8,575 nt of DNA from Methanobacteriota archaeon. Its GTDB lineage: Archaea > Halobacteriota > Methanosarcinia > Methanosarcinales > Methanosarcinaceae. Positions 1 to 5,678 of the stretch are shown here, piece by piece (position 1 is the first letter of the stretch; each line of letters begins with the position of its first letter). The notes under the pieces are model-generated. The model saw nothing but the letters and a program-made list of their open reading frames with translations. It was not told where the DNA came from and ran no database searches. The translations under genes and the position numbers were made by a program. The stretch is taken from positions 1 through 8,575 of the forward strand of contig JAUPKV010000616.1 of NCBI GenBank assembly GCA_030837265.1, in the 5' to 3' direction.

Positions 1-254
1 CTGAGAGCTGTAAATGAATTTTTTTTCTGCATGTAATCCTTTATATTTTCGTAATCCTCAAAACCATAGACCCCCCTCAGGAAATACCTGAAAAGCTCTG
101 AAGGATCTTTGGTAGTATTCTCTTCTCCTGAAATATATGAGAGAATTTCCCTGCAAGCTACGAGTTTTGCGGCTACGAAGTCAAAAAGGGTGTTGTCCAT
201 ATCAAAAAGAATGGATTTAATGGCTCCGCAATAAATTTGTTCCGTGACTTCCAT
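1..254 (-). CDS. HAD-family hydrolase, N-terminal part (runs off the left edge)
   Basis: Translating the minus strand from the ATG at 254 gives an uninterrupted frame of 84 codons to the window edge. Residues 15-23 read ILFDMDNTL, the DxDxT motif I of haloacid dehalogenase-like hydrolases; D18 would be the nucleophile that forms the aspartyl-phosphate and D20 the general acid/base, with Mg2+ bound between them. The residues after it (FDFVAAKLVACREIL, then an acidic helical stretch) fit the start of a helical cap domain of the phosphoglycolate phosphatase/haloacid dehalogenase type. Motifs II-IV lie outside the window, so the substrate cannot be named. The start is the first ATG in frame; no strong Shine-Dalgarno site precedes it, so the exact start is uncertain. 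The gene is divergent from the TPR gene, with about 250 bp between them. Probably a cytosolic phosphatase. Confidence 0.85.
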   Translation of the reverse strand, partial: MEVTEQIYCGAIKSILFDMDNTLFDFVAAKLVACREILSYISGEENTTKDPSELFRYFLRGVYGFEDYENIKDYMQKKNSFTAL

Positions 255-423
255 TATTTTGAACCAACCGATTTTCTGATTAAAAGAATCTAGCCTTTTC
301 CGTTCTTGATTTATTACAGAAACCTTTATTACTACTTCCTTGGGAGAGGCTATAAAAGCCTTAAAGACAGATGTATAGATCATAAGCGAATAATTGTATA
401 GATAATAAACGAAGAACAGAATT

Positions 424-434
424 AAGTATATAAC
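424..434 (+). promoter_or_regulatory. Probable TATA box of the TPR gene
   Basis: AAGTATATAAC lies about 75 bp before the TPR start codon, in the 254-bp divergent spacer. An archaeal start site roughly 25 bp downstream would be near 455-460, giving a leader of about 50 nt that contains the whole 16-bp tandem repeat. A second TATAAA-like string at 351-356 is a possible alternative. Placement is by sequence resemblance only. Confidence 0.45.
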
Positions 435-466
435 TTATGCGGACACTAAACAATCCGCAGTCTATC

Positions 467-498
467 TAAAATGCAGTAAAGGTAAAATGCAGTAAAGG
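467..498. repeat. Perfect 16-bp tandem duplication in the TPR gene leader
   Basis: TAAAATGCAGTAAAGG occurs twice head to tail without a mismatch (467-482 and 483-498), ending 10 bp before the start codon. Each copy contains AAAGG, and the second, extended as AAAGGAAG, is the only plausible ribosome-binding site of the TPR gene; the duplication therefore creates a second copy of part of that site. Each copy also contains the two-codon frame ATG-CAG-TAA. Replication slippage is the simplest origin; an effect on translation is possible but not shown. Confidence 0.9.
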
Positions 499-508
499 AA
501 GTTTCGAT

Positions 509-1699
509 ATGAGTTCCGATGAATCAAAGGATGAAGCCTTCTCAGCAAAGAGTGGGGAAGAAAAAAAAGAAGGTAGGGACACTTCCGAAGATATGTATGT
601 CATAAGTGATTCGGAGGATGTAGGTAAGCAGGAAGTTAGTGAGGAAATTCAGGCAGCTGAGCTGAATGAAGTCGGCCTTGATTTTCTCAGGCTTGGCAAG
701 CTAAATGAAGCGGTTGTAGCCTTTGATAAGGCTATTGAGAAGGATCCAAATAATATTTATCTTTTAAATAATAAAGCTGCAGCCCTTGAGACCCTTGAAA
801 AATTCGACGAGGCAATCAAACTTTATGAAATAGCTGTAAAAATCGATCCGGAAGATGCGGATCTCTGGAACAATATGGCTTATTCTCTGTCCCAGGTCGG
901 AAGACACGAAGAAGCTGTCAAAGCTTACGATAAAGCTCTTGAAATCAAATCGGACTATCCGAACGCATGGTATGGGAAAGCCCTGAATTTAAATAATGCC
1001 GGTGAATATGAATTAGCTGCCGACGCTTATGATAAAGTTCTCGAGGAAGATCCCGATTTCAAAGAGGCCTGGGTCGGAAAAGGTATTGCTCTCGGGCAGA
1101 TGGGGAACTACGATGAAGCGATAATTGCTTACGATAAGGCGATAGAGATTGATTCGGATTATGTTGAAGCCTGGCATTATAAAGGTGTAGACCTTGATAA
1201 TCTTGGCAATCACGGGCAGGCATTAAAAGCTTATCAAAAAGCTGTAGAACTGGATCCTAATAATGATGATGCCTGGAACAATATGGGGATAGACTATGAG
1301 AACCTTGAAAATTACGAAGAAGCAATTAAAGCTTTTGACAAGGCCATAGAGATTAATGAAAAGAATGCTGATGTCTGGTTCAACAAGGGATTTACCCTTA
1401 GCCAGATGCAGAGATTCGAGGAAGCAGTTGAGGCATATAAAGGAGCTATACGGCTGGATCCTGAATACCTTGAAGCACATTCGAGCCTGGGCTTCGTGCT
1501 TGCAAAGCTCAAGCGCTGTGAAGAGTCTCTGGACATCTATAACAAAGCGCTTAAGCTCGACCCTCAGTCCGCAGATTCCTGGTTCGGAAAAGCCTTCTGC
1601 CTGAGTTTTCTTGGACGTGATAAAGAAGCTGAAGAATCATATAGAAAAGCTGTGGAAATTGACCCCAGGTATGGTGACATCGGAGGAGATATACAATAA
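509..1699 (+). CDS. Tetratricopeptide-repeat (TPR) protein, ten repeats
   Basis: The 396-residue product begins with a 48-residue hydrophilic, Asp/Glu/Lys/Ser-rich segment that is probably disordered. Residues 49-388 then divide exactly into ten 34-residue TPR units with no insertions, each carrying the TPR consensus (W/L at position 4, G or A at 8, Y/F at about 11, A at 20, F/Y at 24, A at 27, P at 32), for example the unit around residues 185-218 with YDEAIIAYDKAIEIDSDY. Only eight residues follow the last repeat. There is no signal peptide, membrane segment or catalytic domain, so it should be a cytosolic superhelical protein-binding scaffold. Such proteins are numerous in Methanosarcina genomes, and their partners are mostly unknown. 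The start is supported by AAAGGAAG 8-10 bp upstream and by the lack of an earlier in-frame ATG. It is transcribed alone and meets alaX tail to tail 37 bp downstream. Confidence 0.93.
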   Translation: MSSDESKDEAFSAKSGEEKKEGRDTSEDMYVISDSEDVGKQEVSEEIQAAELNEVGLDFLRLGKLNEAVVAFDKAIEKDPNNIYLLNNKAAALETLEKFDEAIKLYEIAVKIDPEDADLWNNMAYSLSQVGRHEEAVKAYDKALEIKSDYPNAWYGKALNLNNAGEYELAADAYDKVLEEDPDFKEAWVGKGIALGQMGNYDEAIIAYDKAIEIDSDYVEAWHYKGVDLDNLGNHGQALKAYQKAVELDPNNDDAWNNMGIDYENLENYEEAIKAFDKAIEINEKNADVWFNKGFTLSQMQRFEEAVEAYKGAIRLDPEYLEAHSSLGFVLAKLKRCEESLDIYNKALKLDPQSADSWFGKAFCLSFLGRDKEAEESYRKAVEIDPRYGDIGGDIQ

Positions 1700-1735
1700 A
1701 AAGGAAGTAGAAAGTCAGTCAAACTATTTCCTTTT
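1699..1735. terminator. Weak stem-loop between convergent TPR and alaX genes
   Basis: AAAAGGAA (1699-1706) can pair with TTCCTTTT (1728-1735) around a 21-nt loop, filling the 37-bp gap between two genes that converge. The pyrimidine-rich right arm could serve as a T-tract terminator for the TPR transcript. The stem is mostly A-T, so this is a tentative call. Confidence 0.3.
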
Positions 1736-1736
1736 C

Positions 1737-2489
1737 TCAATCTACGAGTGTAAAATACATTCGCCTATTGTTTTTTCCTTTGTTCTGGAGCTTTATAATC
1801 TTTATTCCTTTTATTTCACTCGTATTTTTAACATGGGCGCCACCACAGGCTTCGATTGTTACTCCCTCGATTTCGACCAGACGGACCTCTTTAATATCGT
1901 CTGAGAAACCTTTTGCCAGTGTAGTTAACCTTGAGAGTTTTTCTTCGGCTTCCTTGCGGCTTACCAGATAAAAAGTAACTGGACAATTCAGTGCTATCAG
2001 TTCATTTGCGATCTTTTCATACTCTGCAAATTTGTCCCTATCAAAAGCTTCAAGGCTGAAATCCACCCTGCTCTGATCAAGACCCAGCTGGTTTCCGGTT
2101 ATCTGGGCTCCGGTCTCTTTCTCAATTACATTTGCAACAATATGAGTTGCCGTATGCATCCGCATAAATCTGTAGCGTCGATCCCAATCTATTATACATT
2201 TTACCTTATCGCCGGCTTTCAAGCCTCCAGAAATATTCTCTGCAGTTGAAGCTATCTTAGTAGAAGCTATTTCATGACTGATGCATCCCTCAAATTTACC
2301 TGCATAAAGGACCTGAAATTCAGAACCATCGGATATACGGATTAACTTTCCCGTATCATTGGGCTGACCTCCACTCTCGGGATAAAAGGCCGTACGGTCA
2401 AGAACTACAAATTTATCATCAATGATTTTTTCGACAGTTGCTTCAAATTCTTTTAGATAACTGTCACGGAAGTAAAGTGCTTCTGACAT
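1737..2489 (-). CDS. alaX: Alanyl-tRNA editing protein AlaX (AlaX-M type)
   Basis: This is a free-standing relative of the alanyl-tRNA synthetase editing domain. The family hydrolyses Ser-tRNA(Ala), and in some members Gly-tRNA(Ala), in trans, preventing serine or glycine from entering proteins at alanine codons. Counted from the ATG at 2489, the 250-residue product has an N-terminal beta-barrel-like domain with FYPESGGQPND (35-45), then the zinc-binding pair H112 and H116 in MHTATH, and finally C215 and H219 in CGGAH, so all four metal ligands are present. The length and the extra N-terminal domain fit the medium AlaX-M class rather than the short AlaX-S. A longer frame starts at 2507 (six extra residues, MNRGFQ), but GAGG at 2497-2500 sits seven bases before the inner ATG and lies inside that extension, so I prefer the inner start. 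No synthetase aminoacylation domain is present. It is a single gene, divergent from the orphan at 2854. Confidence 0.93.
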   Translation of the reverse strand: MSEALYFRDSYLKEFEATVEKIIDDKFVVLDRTAFYPESGGQPNDTGKLIRISDGSEFQVLYAGKFEGCISHEIASTKIASTAENISGGLKAGDKVKCIIDWDRRYRFMRMHTATHIVANVIEKETGAQITGNQLGLDQSRVDFSLEAFDRDKFAEYEKIANELIALNCPVTFYLVSRKEAEEKLSRLTTLAKGFSDDIKEVRLVEIEGVTIEACGGAHVKNTSEIKGIKIIKLQNKGKNNRRMYFTLVD

Positions 2490-2853
2490 TTGGAAACCTC
2501 TATTCATATAATGAACGAATCATTTCTAAGATCTTAAACAAAAAAATTAGTATAATAAAGTTTTGGAAAAAAAGTTTATTAATCAGGAGAAACTAAAGAA
2601 CATGGGGTATTTGTTTAATTTTATGTTGCTAACTTATTGATCTTCTATAAAGATTACGATCAAAACAAAATCATTCGGAAGCTTCAGGTCCGTGGGGAAA
2701 ATATAGTTATAATTATGATATAAGATTATAGATAAAAAAATATAAAAATAATCACATTGAATAGATTAATTAGTATGATCGCTTTCCATTTTTGATCAGT
2801 TTTATTTTTAATTTTACAATCTAATGTAAAAGAAATTTCCAGAGGGGGAATTT
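2490..2853. other. AT-rich divergent spacer between alaX and the 92-residue orphan
   Basis: This 364-bp spacer is strongly AT-rich and holds no convincing gene. On the minus strand, CTTTATTATACT (complement of 2549-2560) is the best TATA candidate for alaX, about 60 bp before its start. On the plus strand the A/T tracts near 2736-2750 or 2798-2815 could carry the promoter of the downstream orphan. A 12-codon frame at 2602-2640, preceded by AGGAG at 2585-2589, and a less AT-rich patch at about 2665-2700 are the only interruptions. Confidence 0.5.
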
Positions 2854-3132
2854 ATGTCAGTGAAAATTGAGTGGCAGATCTTTGAAGCTGAGACACGGAG
2901 TAACGGTACCTGGAGATCGAACAGTCCATCTCTTGAGGAGCTTCTAAATGCCATTGCAAGCTCGGAGAAGATCAGGGAGCATACTCAGGATATTGAACAC
3001 TCAATGGCTCTCCTTGCTGTCAAAGCATTACCGTATTTCAAAATAAAAGAAGAAAACTCCGAAAATCCAGGGAAAAAATCTTCCAGAAACCTACATAATA
3101 ATACCACAAATTCGAAGGCCAGATCTGTTTAA
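2854..3132 (+). CDS. Orphan 92-residue hypothetical protein
   Basis: I do not recognise the family. Translation signals are good: AGAGGGGG at 2841-2848 stands five to six bases before the ATG. The first 65 residues look like a small folded domain, starting with a beta-like segment (VKIEWQIFEAE), then SLEELLNAIASSEKIREH and a helix ending in LLAVKALPYFKIK. The last 28 residues are Lys/Ser/Asn-rich and likely disordered. It has no Cys residues, membrane segment or signal peptide. No partner gene is adjacent: alaX is divergent upstream and a 616-bp spacer follows. The bulged hairpin at 3172-3221 is a plausible terminator, which suggests a monocistronic transcript. The strong ribosome site and gene-like base composition against AT-rich surroundings favour a real gene. 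Confidence 0.7.
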   Translation: MSVKIEWQIFEAETRSNGTWRSNSPSLEELLNAIASSEKIREHTQDIEHSMALLAVKALPYFKIKEENSENPGKKSSRNLHNNTTNSKARSV

Positions 3133-3171
3133 AAAACTTAAGGCATCTAATTTATGGCCTAATAGTTTTAT

Positions 3172-3221
3172 CTCGAATGAGAAAAGGATTTGTCTTTACT
3201 ACTTAACAGTCTTTTTTCGAG
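3172..3221 (+). terminator. Bulged stem-loop with T-run after the 92-residue gene
   Basis: CTCGAA (3172-3177) pairs with TTCGAG (3216-3221), and AAAAG (3182-3186) continues the stem with CTTTT (3211-3215) past a TGAG bulge. The right arm includes six consecutive T. It begins 40 bp after the stop codon at 3132. A terminator or 3'-end-stabilising structure is the natural reading, but there is no T-tract beyond the stem. Confidence 0.4.
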
Positions 3222-3310
3222 CAATTTTGAAAGTTCAGCATAATTACCCAATTGAACTGTACAACATAACTAAATAGAAAAATATTTAAAATAGTTTGGA
3301 TTATACTGTT

Positions 3311-3397
3311 TGTGCAGGTCGATTTATTTATCAAATCATCATACCTTTAAACTCCGGATTCCACCAGATTAAAATATGGTTCTCATCGACCTGCTCA
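3311..3397. repeat. 87-bp element bounded by inverted repeats
   Basis: GCAGGTCGAT (3314-3323) is perfectly matched in inverse orientation by ATCGACCTGC (3385-3394), and the pairing extends to TGTGC/GCTCA at the outer ends with one mismatch, so 12 of 13 positions match. The 61 bp between are less AT-rich than the flanks and contain the palindrome TCCGGA. No target-site duplication is obvious. It could be a small non-autonomous mobile element, the folded part of a small RNA, or an operator pair. On the minus strand it contains 22 stop-free codons ending near 3331. Confidence 0.55.
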
Positions 3398-3602
3398 CCT
3401 TTTGAAAAAGACAGAAATTAAAGGAATTTGAATCCAGTTAACTATTCTTAAAATTAAACTATATAAAATAATGCGATTTTTAAAATGAATGATAAAATCA
3501 AGTAGAATAGACTATTTTGATATTTTCATTTACCTTTGATTTAAACTGATATATTTTTAACTGGTATTAAATAAATAAAAAGAAATAAATTAAAAAAGCC
3601 TG

Positions 3603-3631
3603 GTCCATGGGACTTATACGAAATGTATAGG
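3603..3631. other. Two small adjacent hairpins
   Basis: GTCC (3603-3606) pairs with GGAC (3610-3613), and immediately after it CTTATAC (3613-3619) pairs with GTATAGG (3625-3631) around the loop GAAAT, with one G-T wobble. They share position 3613, so the two are alternatives at that base. They stand directly before the 19-bp tandem repeat and beyond the 3' end of the winged-helix gene. No function can be assigned; TATAC-N5-GTATA could equally be a dyad for a DNA-binding protein. Confidence 0.35.
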
Positions 3632-3638
3632 ATGTTCC

Positions 3639-3676
3639 TGAGTGATACATAACCCATTGAGTGATGCATAACCCAT
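3639..3676. repeat. 19-bp tandem duplication, one mismatch
   Basis: TGAGTGATACATAACCCAT (3639-3657) is followed directly by TGAGTGATGCATAACCCAT (3658-3676); the copies differ only at the ninth base. The second contains the palindrome ATGCAT. The repeat lies about 70 bp past the 3' end of the winged-helix gene on the other strand and about 500 bp past the 92-residue gene, so it does not obviously belong to a promoter of either. Confidence 0.85.
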
Positions 3677-3748
3677 TAATAGAATTAACTTTTATCATCA
3701 CAAGCAATTAAAAAATTGGGAATTTTGACTTCCATGATTCTTATAGAC

Positions 3749-4039
3749 TTAATTTACTACCTCGTTAATTTTGTTATAAAAATCTATTATCAAGCCTGTT
3801 GCATCACTTTCCATATTCAACTGGAAAGTTCGAATTTGCTTTCCCAGAAGTTTTTCTTGAACAACGCCTGCCGTGATCAGAGGTGTGATAACCCTTGATA
3901 CGCTGGAGTGAGATAACCCGGTTTCTTCAGCTATTCCTGAAAGATAAGTTGGTTCGTTTTGTCTTTCGATCAAATTTTTAAGGACTATCATCTGTGCAGT
4001 TTTCCCAAAGATTCTTTCTAGTGGATCCATTGTTATCAT
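3749..4039 (-). CDS. Small winged helix-turn-helix transcriptional regulator
   Basis: The 96-residue product is essentially one winged-helix DNA-binding domain of the MarR/ArsR type. Residues 8-27 form the first helix (ERIFGKTAQMIVLKNLIE), TYLSGIAEETGLS (31-43) the helix leading into the turn, SHSSVSRVITPLITAGVV (43-60) the recognition helix, and EKLLGKQIRTFQLN (62-75) the beta wing. The last 20 residues form a helix (TGLIIDFYNKINEVV) that could dimerise. There are no Cys or His metal ligands of an ArsR sensor and no ligand-binding domain, so the signal is unknown. A second ATG at 4030 (protein starting MDPLERIF) is an equally possible start; neither has a clear Shine-Dalgarno site. A dyad at 4073-4086 just upstream suggests autoregulation. 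It is divergent from the 107-residue gene, but 418 bp separate them. Confidence 0.85.
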   Translation of the reverse strand: MITMDPLERIFGKTAQMIVLKNLIERQNEPTYLSGIAEETGLSHSSVSRVITPLITAGVVQEKLLGKQIRTFQLNMESDATGLIIDFYNKINEVVN

Positions 4040-4072
4040 CGCATAGGTAGTTTTTTTTTCAATGAGCAGTTC

Positions 4073-4086
4073 AGATTTTTTAATCT
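4073..4086. promoter_or_regulatory. Candidate operator upstream of the winged-helix gene
   Basis: AGATT-TTTT-AATCT is a perfect 5-bp inverted repeat with a 4-bp A/T centre, 34-47 bp before the first ATG of the regulator. On the minus strand it reads AGATTAAAAAATCT, so it overlaps the position where the TATA/BRE region should be for a short-leader transcript. A binding site there would let the regulator repress its own gene. Inference from position and symmetry only. Confidence 0.35.
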
Positions 4087-4208
4087 AGACTATAAACTAT
4101 TGTAAAAAGTAGATATAATTGTTATGTCCAAAGTCTCTAACATTTCAAGTAACATGATATTTTAATAACAGGTTTAAATAAATGAAAGTACTGTTCATTA
4201 TTTGATTT

Positions 4209-4346
4209 TTATGCTCTACTATTGAACTTAATGATGAACTCTGTCCCATTGATCTCCTGCCTCCGCTTTTCCCTATTCATCTTAAAAACAGCTTTACCTT
4301 CATCATCGCTTTTCTGTGAATACGAATTAACAGGTTTTTGGAGAGG
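4209..4346 (-). pseudogene. Possible decayed gene fragment or tiny gene
   Basis: On the minus strand a run of 45 sense codons ends in TAA at 4209-4211. Its composition looks protein-like, with SDDEGKAVFKMNREKRRQ followed by EINGTEFIIKF, and it stands out from the AT-rich spacer around it. The only ATG (4278-4280) would give a 23-residue peptide and lacks a ribosome site, and the frame is closed upstream by TAA. A remnant of the 3' end of a former gene is the likeliest meaning, but a chance open frame cannot be excluded. Confidence 0.25.
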
Positions 4347-4355
4347 TTAGTTTCG

Positions 4356-4377
4356 GAGACAGAATTGAGACAGAATT
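4356..4377. repeat. 11-bp tandem duplication
   Basis: GAGACAGAATT occurs twice head to tail without mismatch (4356-4366, 4367-4377), about 80 bp before the 107-residue gene. It lies upstream of the likely TATA element of that gene (TTTATAAT, 4427-4434), where an activator or repressor could bind, but a slippage product is the simpler explanation. Confidence 0.8.
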
Positions 4378-4457
4378 AATAGTATCGAAAAGTAGAATAA
4401 GATCATGATGCAAAAGTAATATCAGGTTTATAATACTCAGATGAAAGAAGGTTTTAT

Positions 4458-4781
4458 ATGACTGATGACGAAGAAAGGAAATTAGACAAAAAAAGCCGGG
4501 AATTTAACTTCGCTATTGGCATAAACCGTTGGGAGCAAACATTCACACCGGATGAGAAAGCTGAGAAATTGCTCAAGATGATACCTTCGGCAGACTTACG
4601 AAAGCGGGTTTACAGTTTTACGGAAAAATACGGACTAAAAATGGAAAGACACACGATAATGATAGCATTCTACAGAGAACTGGTAAGACCGGAACTGGAA
4701 GATTGCGGCAGTATCGAAGGGAGGTATCAATTGGCTGCGGACAACTTAGAAAAGAAACTAATAAATGAAATTTACGAGTAA
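4458..4781 (+). CDS. Orphan 107-residue hypothetical protein
   Basis: I do not recognise the family. GAAGG (4447-4451) precedes the ATG with about six bases between, a fair ribosome site. The protein is charged and apparently all-helical: an Asp/Glu/Lys-rich start (TDDEERKLDKKSREF), a FTPDEKAEKLLKMIP segment, then ADLRKRVYSFTEKYG, KMERHTIMIAFYRELVRPELED and a C-terminal helix (YQLAADNLEKKLINEIYE). It has one Cys, no membrane segment and no signal peptide. Such a composition would suit a small cytosolic or nucleic-acid-associated protein, but nothing in the sequence shows a function. It is transcribed towards the flavoprotein gene and separated from it by 68 bp, so the two do not form an operon. 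Confidence 0.72.
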   Translation: MTDDEERKLDKKSREFNFAIGINRWEQTFTPDEKAEKLLKMIPSADLRKRVYSFTEKYGLKMERHTIMIAFYRELVRPELEDCGSIEGRYQLAADNLEKKLINEIYE

Positions 4782-4789
4782 ATCCGTTG

Positions 4790-4846
4790 AATAAATAAAG
4801 AATAAAGAATAAAAAGTAAATTAGAAACTGTCAGATATTATTTATT
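4790..4846. terminator. AT-only stem with AATAAAG repeats between convergent genes
   Basis: AATAAAG is repeated in tandem almost three times (4794-4813). AATAAATAA (4790-4798) can pair with TTATTTATT (4838-4846). The spacer separates the convergent 107-residue and flavoprotein genes, so it may end both transcripts, but a stem of A-T pairs only is weak. Confidence 0.3.
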
Positions 4847-4849
4847 GAT

Positions 4850-5509
4850 TCATTTTATCGCTTTCTGTCGCTTTACAAACCTGACTCCCATGTCGAATGC
4901 TTTCTTACAGTCCTTAGGAAACACTTCTTCTCGTCTTTTTGCCTTCTCTGCCGGATCAAATCTATCTCCAACATACTTTGAATAGTCATCGAACTGATAG
5001 GTATCCGTGCTGTACATTGTTTCGGAATATCCGAAAATTCTCGTTGCAATTCCTTCATTTAATTCCTTAACCTTATAAAATCCATAAAAATCTAAATGCT
5101 CCTCTTTGGCACCCGCCGTGTAAATGTAACCGACCGGAATGTCTTTAGGAAATAACGATATCGGGTGCGCAGAATAAACCAGGTATGGATAGATATATCG
5201 CTCCATGAACGACCTCATCTCACCCGTGGAGTTCCCAAGATAGAGTGGTGACCCAAGTATTACAGCATCAGCATTTTCCAGCTTTTCCAGCACAGGCGTC
5301 AGCTCGTCCTTCATTGCACATTTTCCATAGCTAGTCCCACCTTTCAGTTTACAGGCAAAACAACTTGTACAGCCTTTAAAATTGAGATCATAAAGATGGA
5401 TTAATTCAGTCTCTGCACCTTCCGAAGCTGCTCCTTCAAGAGCTTTTTCTAGCAGTGTTGCCGTGTTCCATTTCTTTCTCGGACTTCCATTAATTGCTAT
5501 TACTATCAT
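4850..5509 (-). CDS. Flavodoxin-fold FMN protein with Cys cluster (NAD(P)H-dependent FMN reductase / Isf-like)
   Basis: The 219-residue product has the flavodoxin-like fold of the FMN reductase/iron-sulfur flavoprotein superfamily. IVIAINGSPRKKWNTATL (2-19) is the first beta strand and FMN-phosphate loop; GSPLYLGNSTGEMRSFMERY (86-105) is the second FMN-contacting loop and helix. Between them lie four cysteines, C47-x2-C50-x2-C53-x10-C64. In Methanosarcina Isf a compact cluster of this kind binds [4Fe-4S] and passes electrons to FMN, but the last spacing is there shorter (about five residues), so cluster binding here is uncertain. The C-terminal part (about 130-219) is charged and lacks further motifs. 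A redox role in the cytosol is likely; partner and substrate are unknown. The start is well supported by GAGGT six bases upstream. A TATA-like AATTATATAG (complement of 5601-5610) may be its promoter. Divergent from the startless gene at 5726. Confidence 0.87.
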   Translation of the reverse strand: MIVIAINGSPRKKWNTATLLEKALEGAASEGAETELIHLYDLNFKGCTSCFACKLKGGTSYGKCAMKDELTPVLEKLENADAVILGSPLYLGNSTGEMRSFMERYIYPYLVYSAHPISLFPKDIPVGYIYTAGAKEEHLDFYGFYKVKELNEGIATRIFGYSETMYSTDTYQFDDYSKYVGDRFDPAEKAKRREEVFPKDCKKAFDMGVRFVKRQKAIK

Positions 5510-5678
5510 GCTCTTACCTCAATATTTCCTAAAGAAAAGATTTTCACCTGAACAATTAACGAATTTCGCAGTACTTCGAATAAGATCTATAGTTGCTTTC
5601 CTATATAATTCTCAGTGCTTGTAACAGTACTGCTTTGCAATGACTGTAGAAATCCGAAAACTCATTGCCTTTTTGAAA

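Larger units (their letters stand above)
3133..3748. other. 616-bp AT-rich spacer without a recognisable gene
   Basis: No credible reading frame or tRNA-like fold is visible. It contains, in order, the bulged hairpin at 3172-3221, the inverted-repeat element at 3311-3397, a nearly pure A/T stretch at about 3450-3600, a small hairpin at 3603-3631, and a 19-bp tandem duplication at 3639-3676. A short plus-strand frame from 3716 is antisense to the winged-helix gene and has no ribosome site. Confidence 0.6.

Noticed and set aside
467..498. CRISPR-like interpretation of the tandem repeat
   Set aside because: The two 16-bp units abut directly with no spacer, and there are no cas genes in the window.
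1013..1604. Several open frames antisense or out of frame within the TPR gene
   Set aside because: They arise from the repetitive codon pattern of the TPRs and lack start signals; the TPR frame is continuous with exact 34-residue periodicity.
2634..2700. Minus-strand run of about 21 codons (FPTDLKLPNDFVLIVIFIEDQ-like ending) in the alaX upstream spacer
   Set aside because: Too short and bounded by low-complexity A/T codons; no start, no recognisable family. Could be a remnant but not supportable.
3133..3748. tRNA or other standard RNA gene in the long spacer
   Set aside because: No cloverleaf-compatible arms, T-loop GTTCRA-type motif or CCA end was found; only isolated hairpins are present.
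3716..3898. 60-residue plus-strand frame
   Set aside because: It overlaps the winged-helix gene in antisense, and its composition (Ile/Leu/Tyr/Cys-rich) and lack of a ribosome site make it non-credible.
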